Part shown: positions 35,074 to 44,575 of the stretch, piece after piece | How positions within the stretch are numbered: the first letter of the stretch is position 1 | How the letters are laid out: each line of letters begins with the position of its first letter | Source of the DNA: Flavobacterium crocinum | GTDB taxonomy: Bacteria; Bacteroidota; Bacteroidia; Flavobacteriales; Flavobacteriaceae | Reading direction: 5' to 3' | DNA: 64,000 nucleotides | Assembly: GCF_003122385.1 (NCBI RefSeq) | Contig: NZ_CP029255.1 | Location: 5,456,001-5,520,000, forward strand | Position numbers and translations under genes: made by a program | The notes under the pieces: model-generated | Database searches by the model: none | What the model saw: the letters and a program-made list of their open reading frames with translations, nothing else | What the model was told of the DNA's origin: nothing

Positions 35074-38000
35074 TTAAGCATACGTCTTATCAATCTGACT
35101 CAAAACAGTCGGATCCTGAATTTCATTGTCTTTGGCAAACAATAAAACTTTAGACATAACCTCAGCCGATTTTGGATCGTCGTCTGCAAATGGAAGGAAC
35201 AAACGTCCTCTGTGTTGTGAATGAATTGGCAATATCGATAAATATTTACCCGGAACCTGATGTACAATCGCACTTCCTAAATGCACGCTATATTCTGCCA
35301 ATTGTCCTTTTATGATGGCGTGGTTTCCGGTAATTTCTACATTCTTGATTTTGAACAAACGCAATGTCTCTCTTAACAATACCGCTCTCATTTCGATAGA
35401 AGAATGACTCGCTTCCGGATCAACACCGCCAACGTGGGCAACGCTTACTACTAAATCAATATCGCGCATTACTTCTGAGAAAATCCTCGGATTTATATCT
35501 TCAAAAGGAACGTTTTTATAATCTTTTAATGAATGAAATTCGATAGTTTCCAAAGTCGGACTTTCGACATCTGCGGGAGAAAACCAGTCGGCTAAGGCGT
35601 ACATTTTTACCTGATAGCCTTCTTTATGGAAAACTTTCTGCAATCCTTCTTCGTAATCTACTTTCCAGCCTCTTCCTTTTAATAATGCCAAAGTCTGATT
35701 TGGCTGAACCTGATGTCCGGCATAACGTCTCGAAATAGATTTTTCTTTTAATTCATCTGGCGTTGGAACATATAATTCTCTGAAAATCTGTTTAAACGGC
35801 TGTTGTAATTTATTGTCAAAACAATATTTCTGAAAATCTGTCCAAACGTTATTCTTATGCAAATCAAAACAGTGTGCGATTCTAAAAGTCAGTTTTTCGT
35901 TTAACGAAATCATTTCTCCTAAAGCCGTTACCAGATTTCCATCTACATAAAAACCTATTTGATCTTCGTTCGAAATAAAAACAAGTTTTTCCAAATGTTT
36001 TGAAATAATCGGATGTTCGAAAAGATTCTGCATTTCTGCGAATAAAAACTCGTCTCCGCGAATCATACTTTCTTCCAGTCCTTTTCTTGAACGTGTCCAT
36101 TGCTCACGCATGGTTTTGCGATAATTGGTCAGTTCCAGAATTCCTTTGTCTTTTTTGTATTTCGGCGGAATCGATTTTAATTCTTTATCACCTTTCAAAG
36201 TAACCAAATCGGCTTTTCCTTCTTTGTTGATGACCAAACTTATCGTTACATCATCTAACTTAACCTCAGTTTCTTTAGATAAAATATTCTGAATCTGTTT
36301 GGTTTCCATTGCCCAAGTCAAGCGAACAGGATCCGGATAACCTGCATTTCTGGCTAAGTTTTCCAAAGCCACACGAATCGCCAAAGCTTCGCTCGCTTGT
36401 TTCATCGAACCAAACTCTTTACTTTCTTTTTTAAACTGCTGTAAATACTCGTAACGTGCCAAAATATCTTTCTCCGGACTTGCTTTGCTCAAAGGCACCA
36501 AACCGTAAACGCGCAAATAATCCTGATCGCGTTTGTCTTTTACTTTTGCGGTAACTTCCCTGATTTTCAAATCGCCTGTAATCGTGTCTGCATACAAACG
36601 CGCACGGCGGTGTCCGTTTCCGTCGGTTACATATTTAGCCGATTCGTACAGCATTTCCCATTTGGCTTTGCTTAATTTTTTATATGCCGAAACGAACCAA
36701 TCTTTATCAACCGCTCCGTCTTTAAAATCCTGTAAATCGATTGACGAGAATTTTGCCATTTCGCTTTCCAATTCCGAATTTACGGCACTGTAACTTGCTG
36801 TTTTAGTATGCGCATGGAACCACCAGATTCCTTCGTCAAGACCTTTCCAGTCTAAATAATTACTGATGAACTTTTGCCATTGCGGAGCATAAATAGCCGT
36901 CTGAATCAATCTTTCTTCTGAGATTTTGGCTTTTTTAACCGCTTCATTAAAAATTTGCTGTGTATCAGATTCTAACGGATAACATCTTTTCAGCAAATAA
37001 CTGAATAGTTTTTGTTTCGTCAATTCGGTATAACTCCACGAATAAATATAGCCTTTGTACAAACTTGCTTTTCCAAGCGCCGTAAGCATTTCGACCAAAC
37101 GATTAATGCCATAAATTTTCTGAAAACTCTGCACCAAAGGCGTAACCGAAGTATTCGAATCGCCTCTTTTGACTTCGATATCCAAAAATGTTTCGCGGAT
37201 TTTATCAATCATCGGAACTAAAAATGGAAATGTTTTTAGCAATTCTTCGCTTCCATAATGTCTGTAATGTTTGCTTTCGCTGGTTAAAACCGAAATTCTT
37301 TCCGGTTCCAAAATACCTTCGTACAATTCGCCTTCGGTAATTATTTTTTGTTCAAAAGCGGTGCAGTATAAATGAATTGGCGGTTTGCAATACGAAATGT
37401 TTCTTTCCAATCCGTTGATTTGTCGCCATCTATAAAGGTTCCAAACTTTATTTTCCTGTTCTGCGGTTAAATCGGCTAAACTGATTTTATTCAGATAAAT
37501 ATCAAAAAAGCCCTGATTCTGCCAGCCATTTCCACTATCCGAATTGTAATAATATTGATCTTTTCCCGGTTTGTATTCAAATTCCAAAACAGATTGCGGA
37601 AGATCTGCATACAAAGTCGTACAAGCATCAATCAAGAAATCTGTTTCTTCTTTAAAGGCATATTTTAGCTTTAAAGCATTCAAAATATTCAGAATCGCAT
37701 TGTCCCAATCGTAACCTCTTTTGTTGGGATGCGGTAATAATTCTTTATAATAAAAAATATGTTTTTCGAGGAAATCACGCCAAACTTTTCGATCGCAATT
37801 GCTTACCAGCGTTATTAAAAACAAATCTCTTTCGTCTAATCCTGAATTTTCAAACCAGCCAGACCAAACTTCATACAAAGGATAATTTTTAGCCAAAGCT
37901 TCCTTGTCTTTTTCGTCTTTCAGATTTTTTAATGTTCTGAAAGTATTTCCAAGTAAAACCGTTTGTTTACTGTTATCGTAGTTTTCGATTTCGTACTCAT

Positions 38001-40146
38001 AATTTCGGTTTTCTTCGAATAATTGATACAGTTTCGAAATTTCGTTTTTAATATGAGACATCGATTTTGAAAAACCATATTGCTGTGCTTTTATCGATTT
38101 TGAATACAAAGAATCCGAAGCTGGTTTTGGCAATTCATAAGCTGAAACATGATTTGGCGTAAAGAAACCGTATCCGTTTTCGGCGCTTAGAATGTTTTTC
38201 TTTTGCGACGGTTCTAACTGTTCGATAAATTTGGTTTCTTTTTCGGTAATTTTTGGTCTTGCCGAATACGCTTTTACCCAATCGTTTACTTTATCCGTCA
38301 GTTTATTGTTTTTCTGCAATTGCAACATGATATCCAAAGCCGACATACGCTGTTCCATATCGCCTTTTTCCAGAATCGCATCTACAAAAGTGGTAATGTT
38401 TTGATCTTCCTGTTTCAGTAAAATCGACGTTAGGTTTTTCTTTAAATTAGAATTTTTACGTTTGTACAATTCCTGAAAAATTCCCAATTCGTCAGCTGTC
38501 AGCGTCAGATTGTTCAAGGTAGAAATTGCCGAAGCTACAAGCGATTCTCCCCTGTCTTTCAGGATTCTTAAAGCAAAACTTCTTTGGAAATCAGTCGGTG
38601 CTTTTTTCTCTTTTCCTTCATTACTTTTAAAACTGTAAAACGAATAACAATAATAATCTCCCAGAATTTGGCGCGTCAGTTTTTCTCTTAAATTGATAGA
38701 AAAACTTTCGAACTGATTTAAAATAAGTTCCAATCTATCGTTGTGATCGCCAATTAAATTAATGGCCGACGAATACAAAGTATCTTTTTCGAACTTCGCA
38801 TTCAGCCATGAAAATACTTTTCCTTCAAAAGTTTTTTCTTTTACCGTTATCGTTTGTGCAAGATTATAGACTTTATTGAAGAAATCCGGATAATCGGCAT
38901 TTTCGATATAATATTTCGATTTGGTGTTGGCATCCAAAAGTGCGTTCATTCTTGGAACGGCAAATGCCAAAACCTGAAGGTTTTCGTCGTCTAAAGCTTT
39001 AAAATAAAATGGCATTTCGATATACGGATCATGCGTTTCTCCAGCAAATTTCAACGCCAGACATTTCTTTTCTACCGAACCTTTTTCTAATAATTCGTGC
39101 AGAAACGGAACCGTTTTTTCAACATCTAAAACACCCTGAACCCAAAGCGCCATATAGGCTTCATTATTATTTTTACTTCGAATGCCTGTCGGAATCGTTT
39201 CCGGATTCGAAAAATAACCGTACGCCAAATCCAGAATATTACGAACCGTAGTTTCTTTTTCGGCATCCCAGCCTAAACCTGTCCACGTATCGATGGCTCT
39301 TACCACCGATGAAAAACGGCTCAGTTTATTATCGATAATCACTTTGATCATGTATTGCAAAGCGCCGATACTCGTTTCGTCCAACGCTTCTAAAACAACC
39401 TGACGCAATCCTTCCTGACGCTGTGCCGAAAGCAATAATTTTTCTACCAGTTCCCAGTTTTCTTTTTTCTCGCTGTTCAAAAGCGCTTTGATGATATTTC
39501 GGGAAACTTTTCCCTGTGGCTCTTTATTGAAAATAATATCTTCAAACAGCTGATATAGATTCGCCTTATTCAAATCAAGTGCCGATGACCAAATCATGAA
39601 TTGGTTGCCCGAATTTGAAATCTCCGTATCATAACGAATCTGATCTTCGATACTCAAATTATAATAAACCGTTTTCGAATCCTGATAATGGTATTTGCTG
39701 GCTCCGTTTAACAACGAACGCAGAAAATTAACCTGATTGACCAACAGATATTTTTTATGATTTGGCGCTCTAAAAGAACGTCTGGAATACCCCGTTTGAT
39801 ACATTTTTTGCGGAAGTCTGTTCCAGGCCTCTTTTACATAAACCGCATTTTCTTCCTCAAAAAAGAATACCAAAAGATCGTAATAGTTTTTGTCTTCCCA
39901 AATATTCTCTTTTATCAGCGCTGTAAACTTTTCGGCCTGTTTAGAACCCAGCGAAATATAATTGCTGTAATAATTGTCGTCCAGCTTAAGAAACTCCAAA
40001 CCAAACTCAGCGACTTCTTTTTTGAGTTTTGATCCGGAAAATAATTTCGTAACCAGATTACTGTTTACAATTTCTTCCAATTCTTTCTTGAACCTTTTAA
40101 TCGGATTCTCGATTGCTTTACTTTTTAATAAATCTTCAATTGTCAT
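35074..40146 (-). CDS. Giant DUF4132 (MolR/YehI-like) protein
   Basis: 1690 residues, no signal peptide. The C-terminal third has DUF4132 features: RVYGLVPLSKASPEKDILAR, MKQASEALAIRVALENLARN and YPDPVRLTWAMETKQIQ. The N-terminal half is helical and repetitive, like HEAT repeats (KKCLALKFAGETHDPYIEMP; MEQRMSALDIMLQLQKNNKL). Members include E. coli YehI/MolR-like proteins of unknown biochemical role. It forms a unit with a 144-residue gene 147 bp upstream. I found no catalytic motif I trust. Confidence 0.8.
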   Translation of the reverse strand: MTIEDLLKSKAIENPIKRFKKELEEIVNSNLVTKLFSGSKLKKEVAEFGLEFLKLDDNYYSNYISLGSKQAEKFTALIKENIWEDKNYYDLLVFFFEEENAVYVKEAWNRLPQKMYQTGYSRRSFRAPNHKKYLLVNQVNFLRSLLNGASKYHYQDSKTVYYNLSIEDQIRYDTEISNSGNQFMIWSSALDLNKANLYQLFEDIIFNKEPQGKVSRNIIKALLNSEKKENWELVEKLLLSAQRQEGLRQVVLEALDETSIGALQYMIKVIIDNKLSRFSSVVRAIDTWTGLGWDAEKETTVRNILDLAYGYFSNPETIPTGIRSKNNNEAYMALWVQGVLDVEKTVPFLHELLEKGSVEKKCLALKFAGETHDPYIEMPFYFKALDDENLQVLAFAVPRMNALLDANTKSKYYIENADYPDFFNKVYNLAQTITVKEKTFEGKVFSWLNAKFEKDTLYSSAINLIGDHNDRLELILNQFESFSINLREKLTRQILGDYYCYSFYSFKSNEGKEKKAPTDFQRSFALRILKDRGESLVASAISTLNNLTLTADELGIFQELYKRKNSNLKKNLTSILLKQEDQNITTFVDAILEKGDMEQRMSALDIMLQLQKNNKLTDKVNDWVKAYSARPKITEKETKFIEQLEPSQKKNILSAENGYGFFTPNHVSAYELPKPASDSLYSKSIKAQQYGFSKSMSHIKNEISKLYQLFEENRNYEYEIENYDNSKQTVLLGNTFRTLKNLKDEKDKEALAKNYPLYEVWSGWFENSGLDERDLFLITLVSNCDRKVWRDFLEKHIFYYKELLPHPNKRGYDWDNAILNILNALKLKYAFKEETDFLIDACTTLYADLPQSVLEFEYKPGKDQYYYNSDSGNGWQNQGFFDIYLNKISLADLTAEQENKVWNLYRWRQINGLERNISYCKPPIHLYCTAFEQKIITEGELYEGILEPERISVLTSESKHYRHYGSEELLKTFPFLVPMIDKIRETFLDIEVKRGDSNTSVTPLVQSFQKIYGINRLVEMLTALGKASLYKGYIYSWSYTELTKQKLFSYLLKRCYPLESDTQQIFNEAVKKAKISEERLIQTAIYAPQWQKFISNYLDWKGLDEGIWWFHAHTKTASYSAVNSELESEMAKFSSIDLQDFKDGAVDKDWFVSAYKKLSKAKWEMLYESAKYVTDGNGHRRARLYADTITGDLKIREVTAKVKDKRDQDYLRVYGLVPLSKASPEKDILARYEYLQQFKKESKEFGSMKQASEALAIRVALENLARNAGYPDPVRLTWAMETKQIQNILSKETEVKLDDVTISLVINKEGKADLVTLKGDKELKSIPPKYKKDKGILELTNYRKTMREQWTRSRKGLEESMIRGDEFLFAEMQNLFEHPIISKHLEKLVFISNEDQIGFYVDGNLVTALGEMISLNEKLTFRIAHCFDLHKNNVWTDFQKYCFDNKLQQPFKQIFRELYVPTPDELKEKSISRRYAGHQVQPNQTLALLKGRGWKVDYEEGLQKVFHKEGYQVKMYALADWFSPADVESPTLETIEFHSLKDYKNVPFEDINPRIFSEVMRDIDLVVSVAHVGGVDPEASHSSIEMRAVLLRETLRLFKIKNVEITGNHAIIKGQLAEYSVHLGSAIVHQVPGKYLSILPIHSQHRGRLFLPFADDDPKSAEVMSKVLLFAKDNEIQDPTVLSQIDKTYA

Positions 40147-40149
40147 GTT

Positions 40150-40290
40150 TTTTTATTTTAGATTTTAGACTGTAGATTTTAGATTCTGAAAACGAACCTC
40201 AACATTGAATTTTTTAATTGATTTTTAGAATTGCAATTGCCATTCACATTGATATTGATATTGATTTTTGACATTGACATTGCCATTGAA
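40150..40290. repeat. Simple-sequence tract (ATTGA / CATTGA)
   Basis: Between the 144-residue gene and DUF4132: repeated units such as CATTGATATTGATATTGA and GACATTGACATTGCCATTGA. It probably arose by slippage. No gene. Confidence 0.7.
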
Positions 40291-40293
40291 ATT

Positions 40294-40728
40294 TTACCAA
40301 TAGCTTCCCGCCAGAAACGTAAGCCTGATAAAAGTGATGGATTTGTTTTTGGATAAATCGATTTCCTCGGTTAAAGTTTCGAGCTGATCGTCGCCGTAGA
40401 AAACAGCGTACAAACCGTCTTCGAAAGCTACAATGGCATTTTCCTGCGCTTTGGCCAAATCTACTTTGTTGTGGTTATAAAGTGCGCCAAAACCCACTTT
40501 TCCCGTATCGGTTAAAATGGGAAGGTAATTTTCTTTTGGAAGATGGATTTTGTCTTCGTCTTCAAATTCAAAAGAGGAAGCATGGAATAATTGTACCTGA
40601 TAATCTACAATCGATTCGATTAGTTTTTGTGTGGAAATGACAGGATTTTCTATAGCCAGCGCTATACTTTTTTCCTGAAGAAGCGGATGTTTTTTTCCTA
40701 ATTGTTTTACTGAGATGCTGATATTCAT
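40294..40728 (-). CDS. Hypothetical protein upstream of DUF4132
   Basis: 144 residues, ATG start (MNISISVKQLGKKHPLLQEK). The order is beta-alpha-beta (AIENPVISTQKLIESIVDYQ), then a charged loop (FEFEDEDKIHLPKENYLPIL) and a C-terminal beta sheet (ALYNHNKVDLAKAQENAIVA; GLYAVFYGDDQLETLTEEID). No family is recognised. Same strand and 147 bp before the DUF4132 gene, so probably its operon partner. Confidence 0.65.
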   Translation of the reverse strand: MNISISVKQLGKKHPLLQEKSIALAIENPVISTQKLIESIVDYQVQLFHASSFEFEDEDKIHLPKENYLPILTDTGKVGFGALYNHNKVDLAKAQENAIVAFEDGLYAVFYGDDQLETLTEEIDLSKNKSITFIRLTFLAGSYW

Positions 40729-41023
40729 CTTTAATCGGCTTTTATTTTGAGGTGGTAATGTAAGAATTTTAAATCAGTTTATTCTTAAAATAATGTCTTT
40801 AAAATGTTAAAAAAAATATTAGAAATAAACTCTTGAGCATAATTATTTTTCGTTTAGTTTGTCATTTCGAGGAACGAGAAATCACACTAGAAACTCCACA
40901 AAATAAAACCCAATCTGTGTCGAATCCCGCGTGCGATTTCTCCCTTCGGTAGGATGACAAGATTGTGGAAACTTATTGTGTCTAATCTCTTTTATAAAAT
41001 TACAAACCAATACTAAAAAAATA
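40729..41023. repeat. Gap with a GTCATTTCGAGGAACGAG palindromic element
   Basis: A 103-bp element at 40858-40960 opens TTTGTCATTTCGAGGAACGA and closes GCGATTTCTCCCTTCGGTAG then GATGACAA. It is a diverged member of the family whose best copies are at 52058 and 56118. Nothing else is seen here. Confidence 0.8.
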
Positions 41024-41047
41024 CCCTGCAAATTGGTATTTGCAGGG
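41024..41047 (-). terminator. Terminator of the 49-residue gene
   Basis: Stem CCCTGCAAAT / ATTTGCAGGG with loop TGGT. On the minus strand it is followed by TATTTTTTT. Confidence 0.88.
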
Positions 41048-41071
41048 TTTAAGTTTTTATTGGGATAAAAA

Positions 41072-41221
41072 TTACTTTCTTTTCTTCTTTTCTTTAGAAG
41101 TACTTACTTCACTGAGCCATTTTGCTTGCGCTCTTGCTTGTTCTAAAGTAACTCCTTCCTGTTTTGCCAGTTGTTCCTCGCTAAGTTTAGCTCTTTCCTT
41201 AAATGATATTTTATAGTTCAT
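41072..41221 (-). CDS. Small basic protein, 49 residues
   Basis: Open frame MNYKISFKERAKLSEEQLAK, then QEGVTLEQARAQAKWLSEVS and a Lys-rich end. Helical and basic, with a protein-like codon pattern. A -7 box TACATTTG at 41248-41241 (minus) lies 20 bp before the start and a good terminator follows. Small proteins with this 'SEEQLAKQEG' look are common next to other flavobacterial genes, but I know no function. Confidence 0.65.
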   Translation of the reverse strand: MNYKISFKERAKLSEEQLAKQEGVTLEQARAQAKWLSEVSTSKEKKKRK

Positions 41222-41274
41222 TGTCAAAAAAAATTTAAAACAAATGTAAGAATTTTACTTTTACAAAATTAAAA

Positions 41275-41298
41275 CCCTGCAAAAACCAATTTGCAGGG
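41275..41298 (-). terminator. Terminator of the 93-residue gene
   Basis: Stem CCCTGCAAA / TTTGCAGGG with a short loop, nearly identical to the one at 41024; the flanks (GTTTTTATTGGG) are shared too, so the two arose by duplication. Confidence 0.85.
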
Positions 41299-41307
41299 TT
41301 TGAGTTT

Positions 41308-41589
41308 TTATTGGGTTAATTTACGATTGCTTCTACAAGCCTTATAAATCTGTTTCTCTGAAAATGGCGATAAGGTTTCTACCAGATTTCGGCTGGTTCT
41401 TAAACAGCTCAGGATTTTGTGCCTTAAATTGATATCGTCGCCAAACTCTGTATGCATTAATAGCTCGAAGATTTCCTGCAAATACAGGGGCTGTTCTTTG
41501 TAATCTCCCTCAAACAATTCGTCTGAAAGGAAATTAATTACGGATGGCACTACATCACGATGTGTTGGTTTTTGATTTTCTTTTGTCAT
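41308..41589 (-). CDS. Small hypothetical protein, 93 residues
   Basis: MTKENQKPTHRDVVPSVINF, helical and soluble (YLQEIFELLMHTEFGDDINL; LSCLRTSRNLVETLSPFSEK). No family is recognised. Its leader (41.6-41.76 kb) has two interleaved inverted repeats, which suggests RNA-level control. It ends at a strong terminator. Confidence 0.65.
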   Translation of the reverse strand: MTKENQKPTHRDVVPSVINFLSDELFEGDYKEQPLYLQEIFELLMHTEFGDDINLRHKILSCLRTSRNLVETLSPFSEKQIYKACRSNRKLTQ

Positions 41590-41611
41590 TTTTCTGAAAA
41601 TATTAAACGCA

Positions 41612-41755
41612 CGAAACCCTCATCTTCGGTTGTGACAAAACATTCTTATCGAATGAGATTAGGGCTATCACTAGCTCCAGCAACGTGTATGAGGGCTTCG
41701 CTTATGTTAACTTATAAAGTTTCAAAGTTCTCGATTGCCGATAAAATGTTTTGTC
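41612..41755 (-). promoter_or_regulatory. Structured leader with interleaved inverted repeats
   Basis: Arm pair A: CGAA-CCCTCAT (41612-41623) with ATGAGGG-TTCG (41689-41700). Arm pair B: GACAAAACATT-TTATCG (41634-41651) with CGATAA-ATGTTTTGTC (41739-41755). The order A1-B1-A2-B2 means the two stems cannot nest: they form a pseudoknot or alternate. It lies directly upstream of the 93-residue gene on the minus strand. No known riboswitch is recognised. Confidence 0.55.
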
Positions 41756-41891
41756 GAGAACAAAGATAAAATTTTATTTTAAAAGAAAGAAAAAACTTAC
41801 TTGTTTTTAGTTTTAAATTAGTTTGTTTTAACCAAGAAACTCACTTAATTATTTCTAGTAGAATTTCTATCTCAAACTTTTCATTAAAAAT

Positions 41892-42797
41892 TTAATTTTC
41901 AAAAATAATTTCGCTAATAATAAATTTAGAAGGTTCAAAAGGTGCTCTATCATATTTATTTATATCAAATCCAGACCCTACTCTCCAAATATCAATTTCA
42001 TCATAAATAATTGACATCATCATTGCTACAAACGTAAATGGTTTAGGCCCTAATGGAGCGATAATTATATTATACTCATCCTTAAGCAAATAATATAATG
42101 ATGTTAATTCTCGTTCCAAATATTGAAGATTATCAAATGGAAACTTGATTATATTTTTATCTTGATCAAGTATGTTTTTATTACTATTCTTAATTGTCTC
42201 AACAAACTTCGGATCTAAAGCAGGATCAGTAAAAAATAGATAAGTTATTTTAGGATCCAATTGATCAATTATTCCCTGAGCTTTATTTTCTTCATAACCC
42301 AAACAGACAATTAAAGCTTTTGGCTTATTATCTGGAATCCTATATTTACCAGGCAATGGTTGAATATCAGTGTTATGCTTGGGTGGCATTGGTTCCGAAT
42401 AAACTGAAGGAGTATAACTAAACAAAGCTCTGATTTTTTTGAAATTCAAAGTTCGATTAGATAAGTATAGTAAAATAGTATAATACCATGATTTTGTCAT
42501 ACAAGAATAATCAATAAAAAGAGTAATTTCATCTTTATTATTTTTTGAAAATTCTTCTTCTAATAAATTAATTATTTCATTATGATTATTGATTATAATA
42601 TTTCTAGTGTTTTCAATATTGTCAACATTAGAACTAGGATAATTTATTGAAATAACTTCTTTTACTTCGTTAAAAGTAGCAACCTGCTTTAAAGCGCAAA
42701 GTTTTCTTTTTTCAACATTATTCGCAAACAAAAATAAATCTATACTTTCATTTACAATGTTTTCCATTTTAATTTGTTTGCCGTATTTCACTTTCAT
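41892..42797 (-). CDS. Rossmann-like protein of the four-gene methyltransferase/ATPase cluster, unknown function
   Basis: 301 residues. An N-terminal alpha/beta part (ESIDLFLFANNVEKRKLCAL) leads to DEITLFIDYSCMTKSWYYTI. A second alpha/beta half follows a spacer: KPKALIVCLGYEENKAQGII and DPKITYLFFTDPALDPKFVE, a pattern like nucleotide-sensing Rossmann folds. No catalytic residue set is recognised. Its start overlaps the ATPase stop by 4 bp (ATGA), so the two are translationally coupled. It is probably the effector or sensor partner of the ATPase. Confidence 0.55.
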   Translation of the reverse strand: MKVKYGKQIKMENIVNESIDLFLFANNVEKRKLCALKQVATFNEVKEVISINYPSSNVDNIENTRNIIINNHNEIINLLEEEFSKNNKDEITLFIDYSCMTKSWYYTILLYLSNRTLNFKKIRALFSYTPSVYSEPMPPKHNTDIQPLPGKYRIPDNKPKALIVCLGYEENKAQGIIDQLDPKITYLFFTDPALDPKFVETIKNSNKNILDQDKNIIKFPFDNLQYLERELTSLYYLLKDEYNIIIAPLGPKPFTFVAMMMSIIYDEIDIWRVGSGFDINKYDRAPFEPSKFIISEIIFEN

Positions 42798-44572
42798 AAT
42801 TCCTGACTAAAAAGATTATGCGATTTGTTATTTTCTTTCAAAATTGTAGAGAGTCCAATTGAAGAACTTTTCCTAATTGGCAATTTATATTCCGGATAAT
42901 ACAAATAAGATAACTTAAATTTTTTATCGTAGATTTCAAAATCAAAACTTTCATTATTACAATCAACTAATATAAAAGCTCCTTGAAATATTCCTTTTTC
43001 CAGCAATGTTATAAAATCTTTAGAATCTACATCAAATTTGAATGTCGAATTTGGTTCTGGGATAAATTTTCCTCCAAGTACTTGTCTTTGAAAATAATTG
43101 CCAATTACCTCAACTAATGATTTAATTGTCAAATTTGGATCATGCAATTTTACTGGAATATTCTCGATTGAATTCATAAATCGCTTCGAAATATTGATTA
43201 CTTCATCATATTGAACCCTCGGAAGAGCATTAATTTCTTTCGATTTGGAGAGAATAGCATTTGTTAGACCAATAATCCATCTTGGATTCCCTTCACAAAT
43301 CTTTGACAAGATATCTATTCCGCTATATAATTCAACTGCTTTGTTTCTTGTTCTAAATTGGGGTTTTGGCTTTTCTTTACTGTTAAAATCTATAAAATAA
43401 TTTCTAAAATAAACTATAGGTTTTATTTTTCTAAATATTGAACTCTTTTGATTTAGATCTTTAGGAGCTGGATTTACATTATCTACATCTTTAGACTTTA
43501 AAAACTCTCTGAACGAATAATCTTTTTCAGAAAGCTCTCTCATTTCTTTCAAATATAAACTAGTAGCACTGTAACTTTCCCTTTCTTCCAAATACATATA
43601 ATTTTTCCCAAAATATTTTTTAGAATCTTTTGTTCCAAATTTATCATTCAACAATGACTCAATTAATTCTCTCGAAAAATCCTCATTTGTCGACAAATTC
43701 CACATTTTTATACAATCAAAATCATTTCCTGAACTAGGAGAATATTCGTCTTTAAATATTTTCTCAACTTCTTTTGGTAGGATTGGGCTGGAACTAATTT
43801 TATATAAAATCTTTTGATTATTTCTACTTCTAAGTGATTTATACAGTTTATCTTGTAACCATGATGGAGCAAATTCTAGCTCATCAAAACATAATGCCCA
43901 TTTTTTGATTTTAGGTATATTATAAATTCTTTCAAATACAGAAATAATATGTGATACTGATGAATCAAAACTTAAATTAAAGAAATCGAAATCTGGAATA
44001 TTTTGTTCCTCTTCATAATTAAAAATAACGTCTTGTACCAACTGACTTACAAAATCAATTCTTTTTAAAAGTGCCTCTTTTACATATTCTAATTTAGGAA
44101 TCGTATTATTTAAATACCAACTATCAATTAAATAGTTAGATAATTCAATTTCTTTCTTCAGTTCCGAATCATTTAGTTCTATATTTAAAACATTTAAAAA
44201 AGTCTCGCACAATGCTATAAACACATTACTATTAACCGAAAATTTTGATATCTTATCCGCAAAATTACCAAAACGCCTTAACTGCTCATCATAACTTTGT
44301 TCTTTAACATCCCAATACACATCCGTTGAAATGTAGATTGCATAAAATGGAAAACTTTTTTTTATTTCATAAGCTTTTTCATGTTTCCAATTATTAAGAG
44401 CAGGAATAGTAAGCATTTTCATTAATGTAGTTTTCCCACAGCCACGCGCTCCCAAAATAACTGAGTGCCTATTTTTTATAAGTGTTTCAAAACTTTCCGA
44501 ATAAATAAACTTCTCAGCAACTTGACTAGGTTCTAGATATCTTGCATTATATGTATTGTAAAAGTTATTCAT
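42794..44572 (-). CDS. P-loop ATPase (ORC/STAND-like) of the four-gene cluster
   Basis: 592 residues. Walker A GARGCGKTT lies at ~residues 42-50 (VILGARGCGKTTLMKMLTIP). A Walker B-like strand WALCFDELEFAPSW follows at ~225-238 with the acidic pair DE. The sensor-like YKISSSPILP is next. The N-terminal SFETLIKNRHSVILGARGCG fits ORC1-like or STAND/KAP-type ATPases seen in defence islands. The C-terminal half is unassigned. It lies 3 bp after the phosphoesterase gene. Confidence 0.7.
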   Translation of the reverse strand: MNNFYNTYNARYLEPSQVAEKFIYSESFETLIKNRHSVILGARGCGKTTLMKMLTIPALNNWKHEKAYEIKKSFPFYAIYISTDVYWDVKEQSYDEQLRRFGNFADKISKFSVNSNVFIALCETFLNVLNIELNDSELKKEIELSNYLIDSWYLNNTIPKLEYVKEALLKRIDFVSQLVQDVIFNYEEEQNIPDFDFFNLSFDSSVSHIISVFERIYNIPKIKKWALCFDELEFAPSWLQDKLYKSLRSRNNQKILYKISSSPILPKEVEKIFKDEYSPSSGNDFDCIKMWNLSTNEDFSRELIESLLNDKFGTKDSKKYFGKNYMYLEERESYSATSLYLKEMRELSEKDYSFREFLKSKDVDNVNPAPKDLNQKSSIFRKIKPIVYFRNYFIDFNSKEKPKPQFRTRNKAVELYSGIDILSKICEGNPRWIIGLTNAILSKSKEINALPRVQYDEVINISKRFMNSIENIPVKLHDPNLTIKSLVEVIGNYFQRQVLGGKFIPEPNSTFKFDVDSKDFITLLEKGIFQGAFILVDCNNESFDFEIYDKKFKLSYLYYPEYKLPIRKSSSIGLSTILKENNKSHNLFSQEL

Positions 44573-44575
44573 ACT

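Noticed and set aside
35074..40146. DUF4132 gene as toxin for the neighbouring immunity array
   Set aside because: No secretion signal, Rhs/PAAR or toxin domain; a strong terminator and 200 bp separate it from the array.
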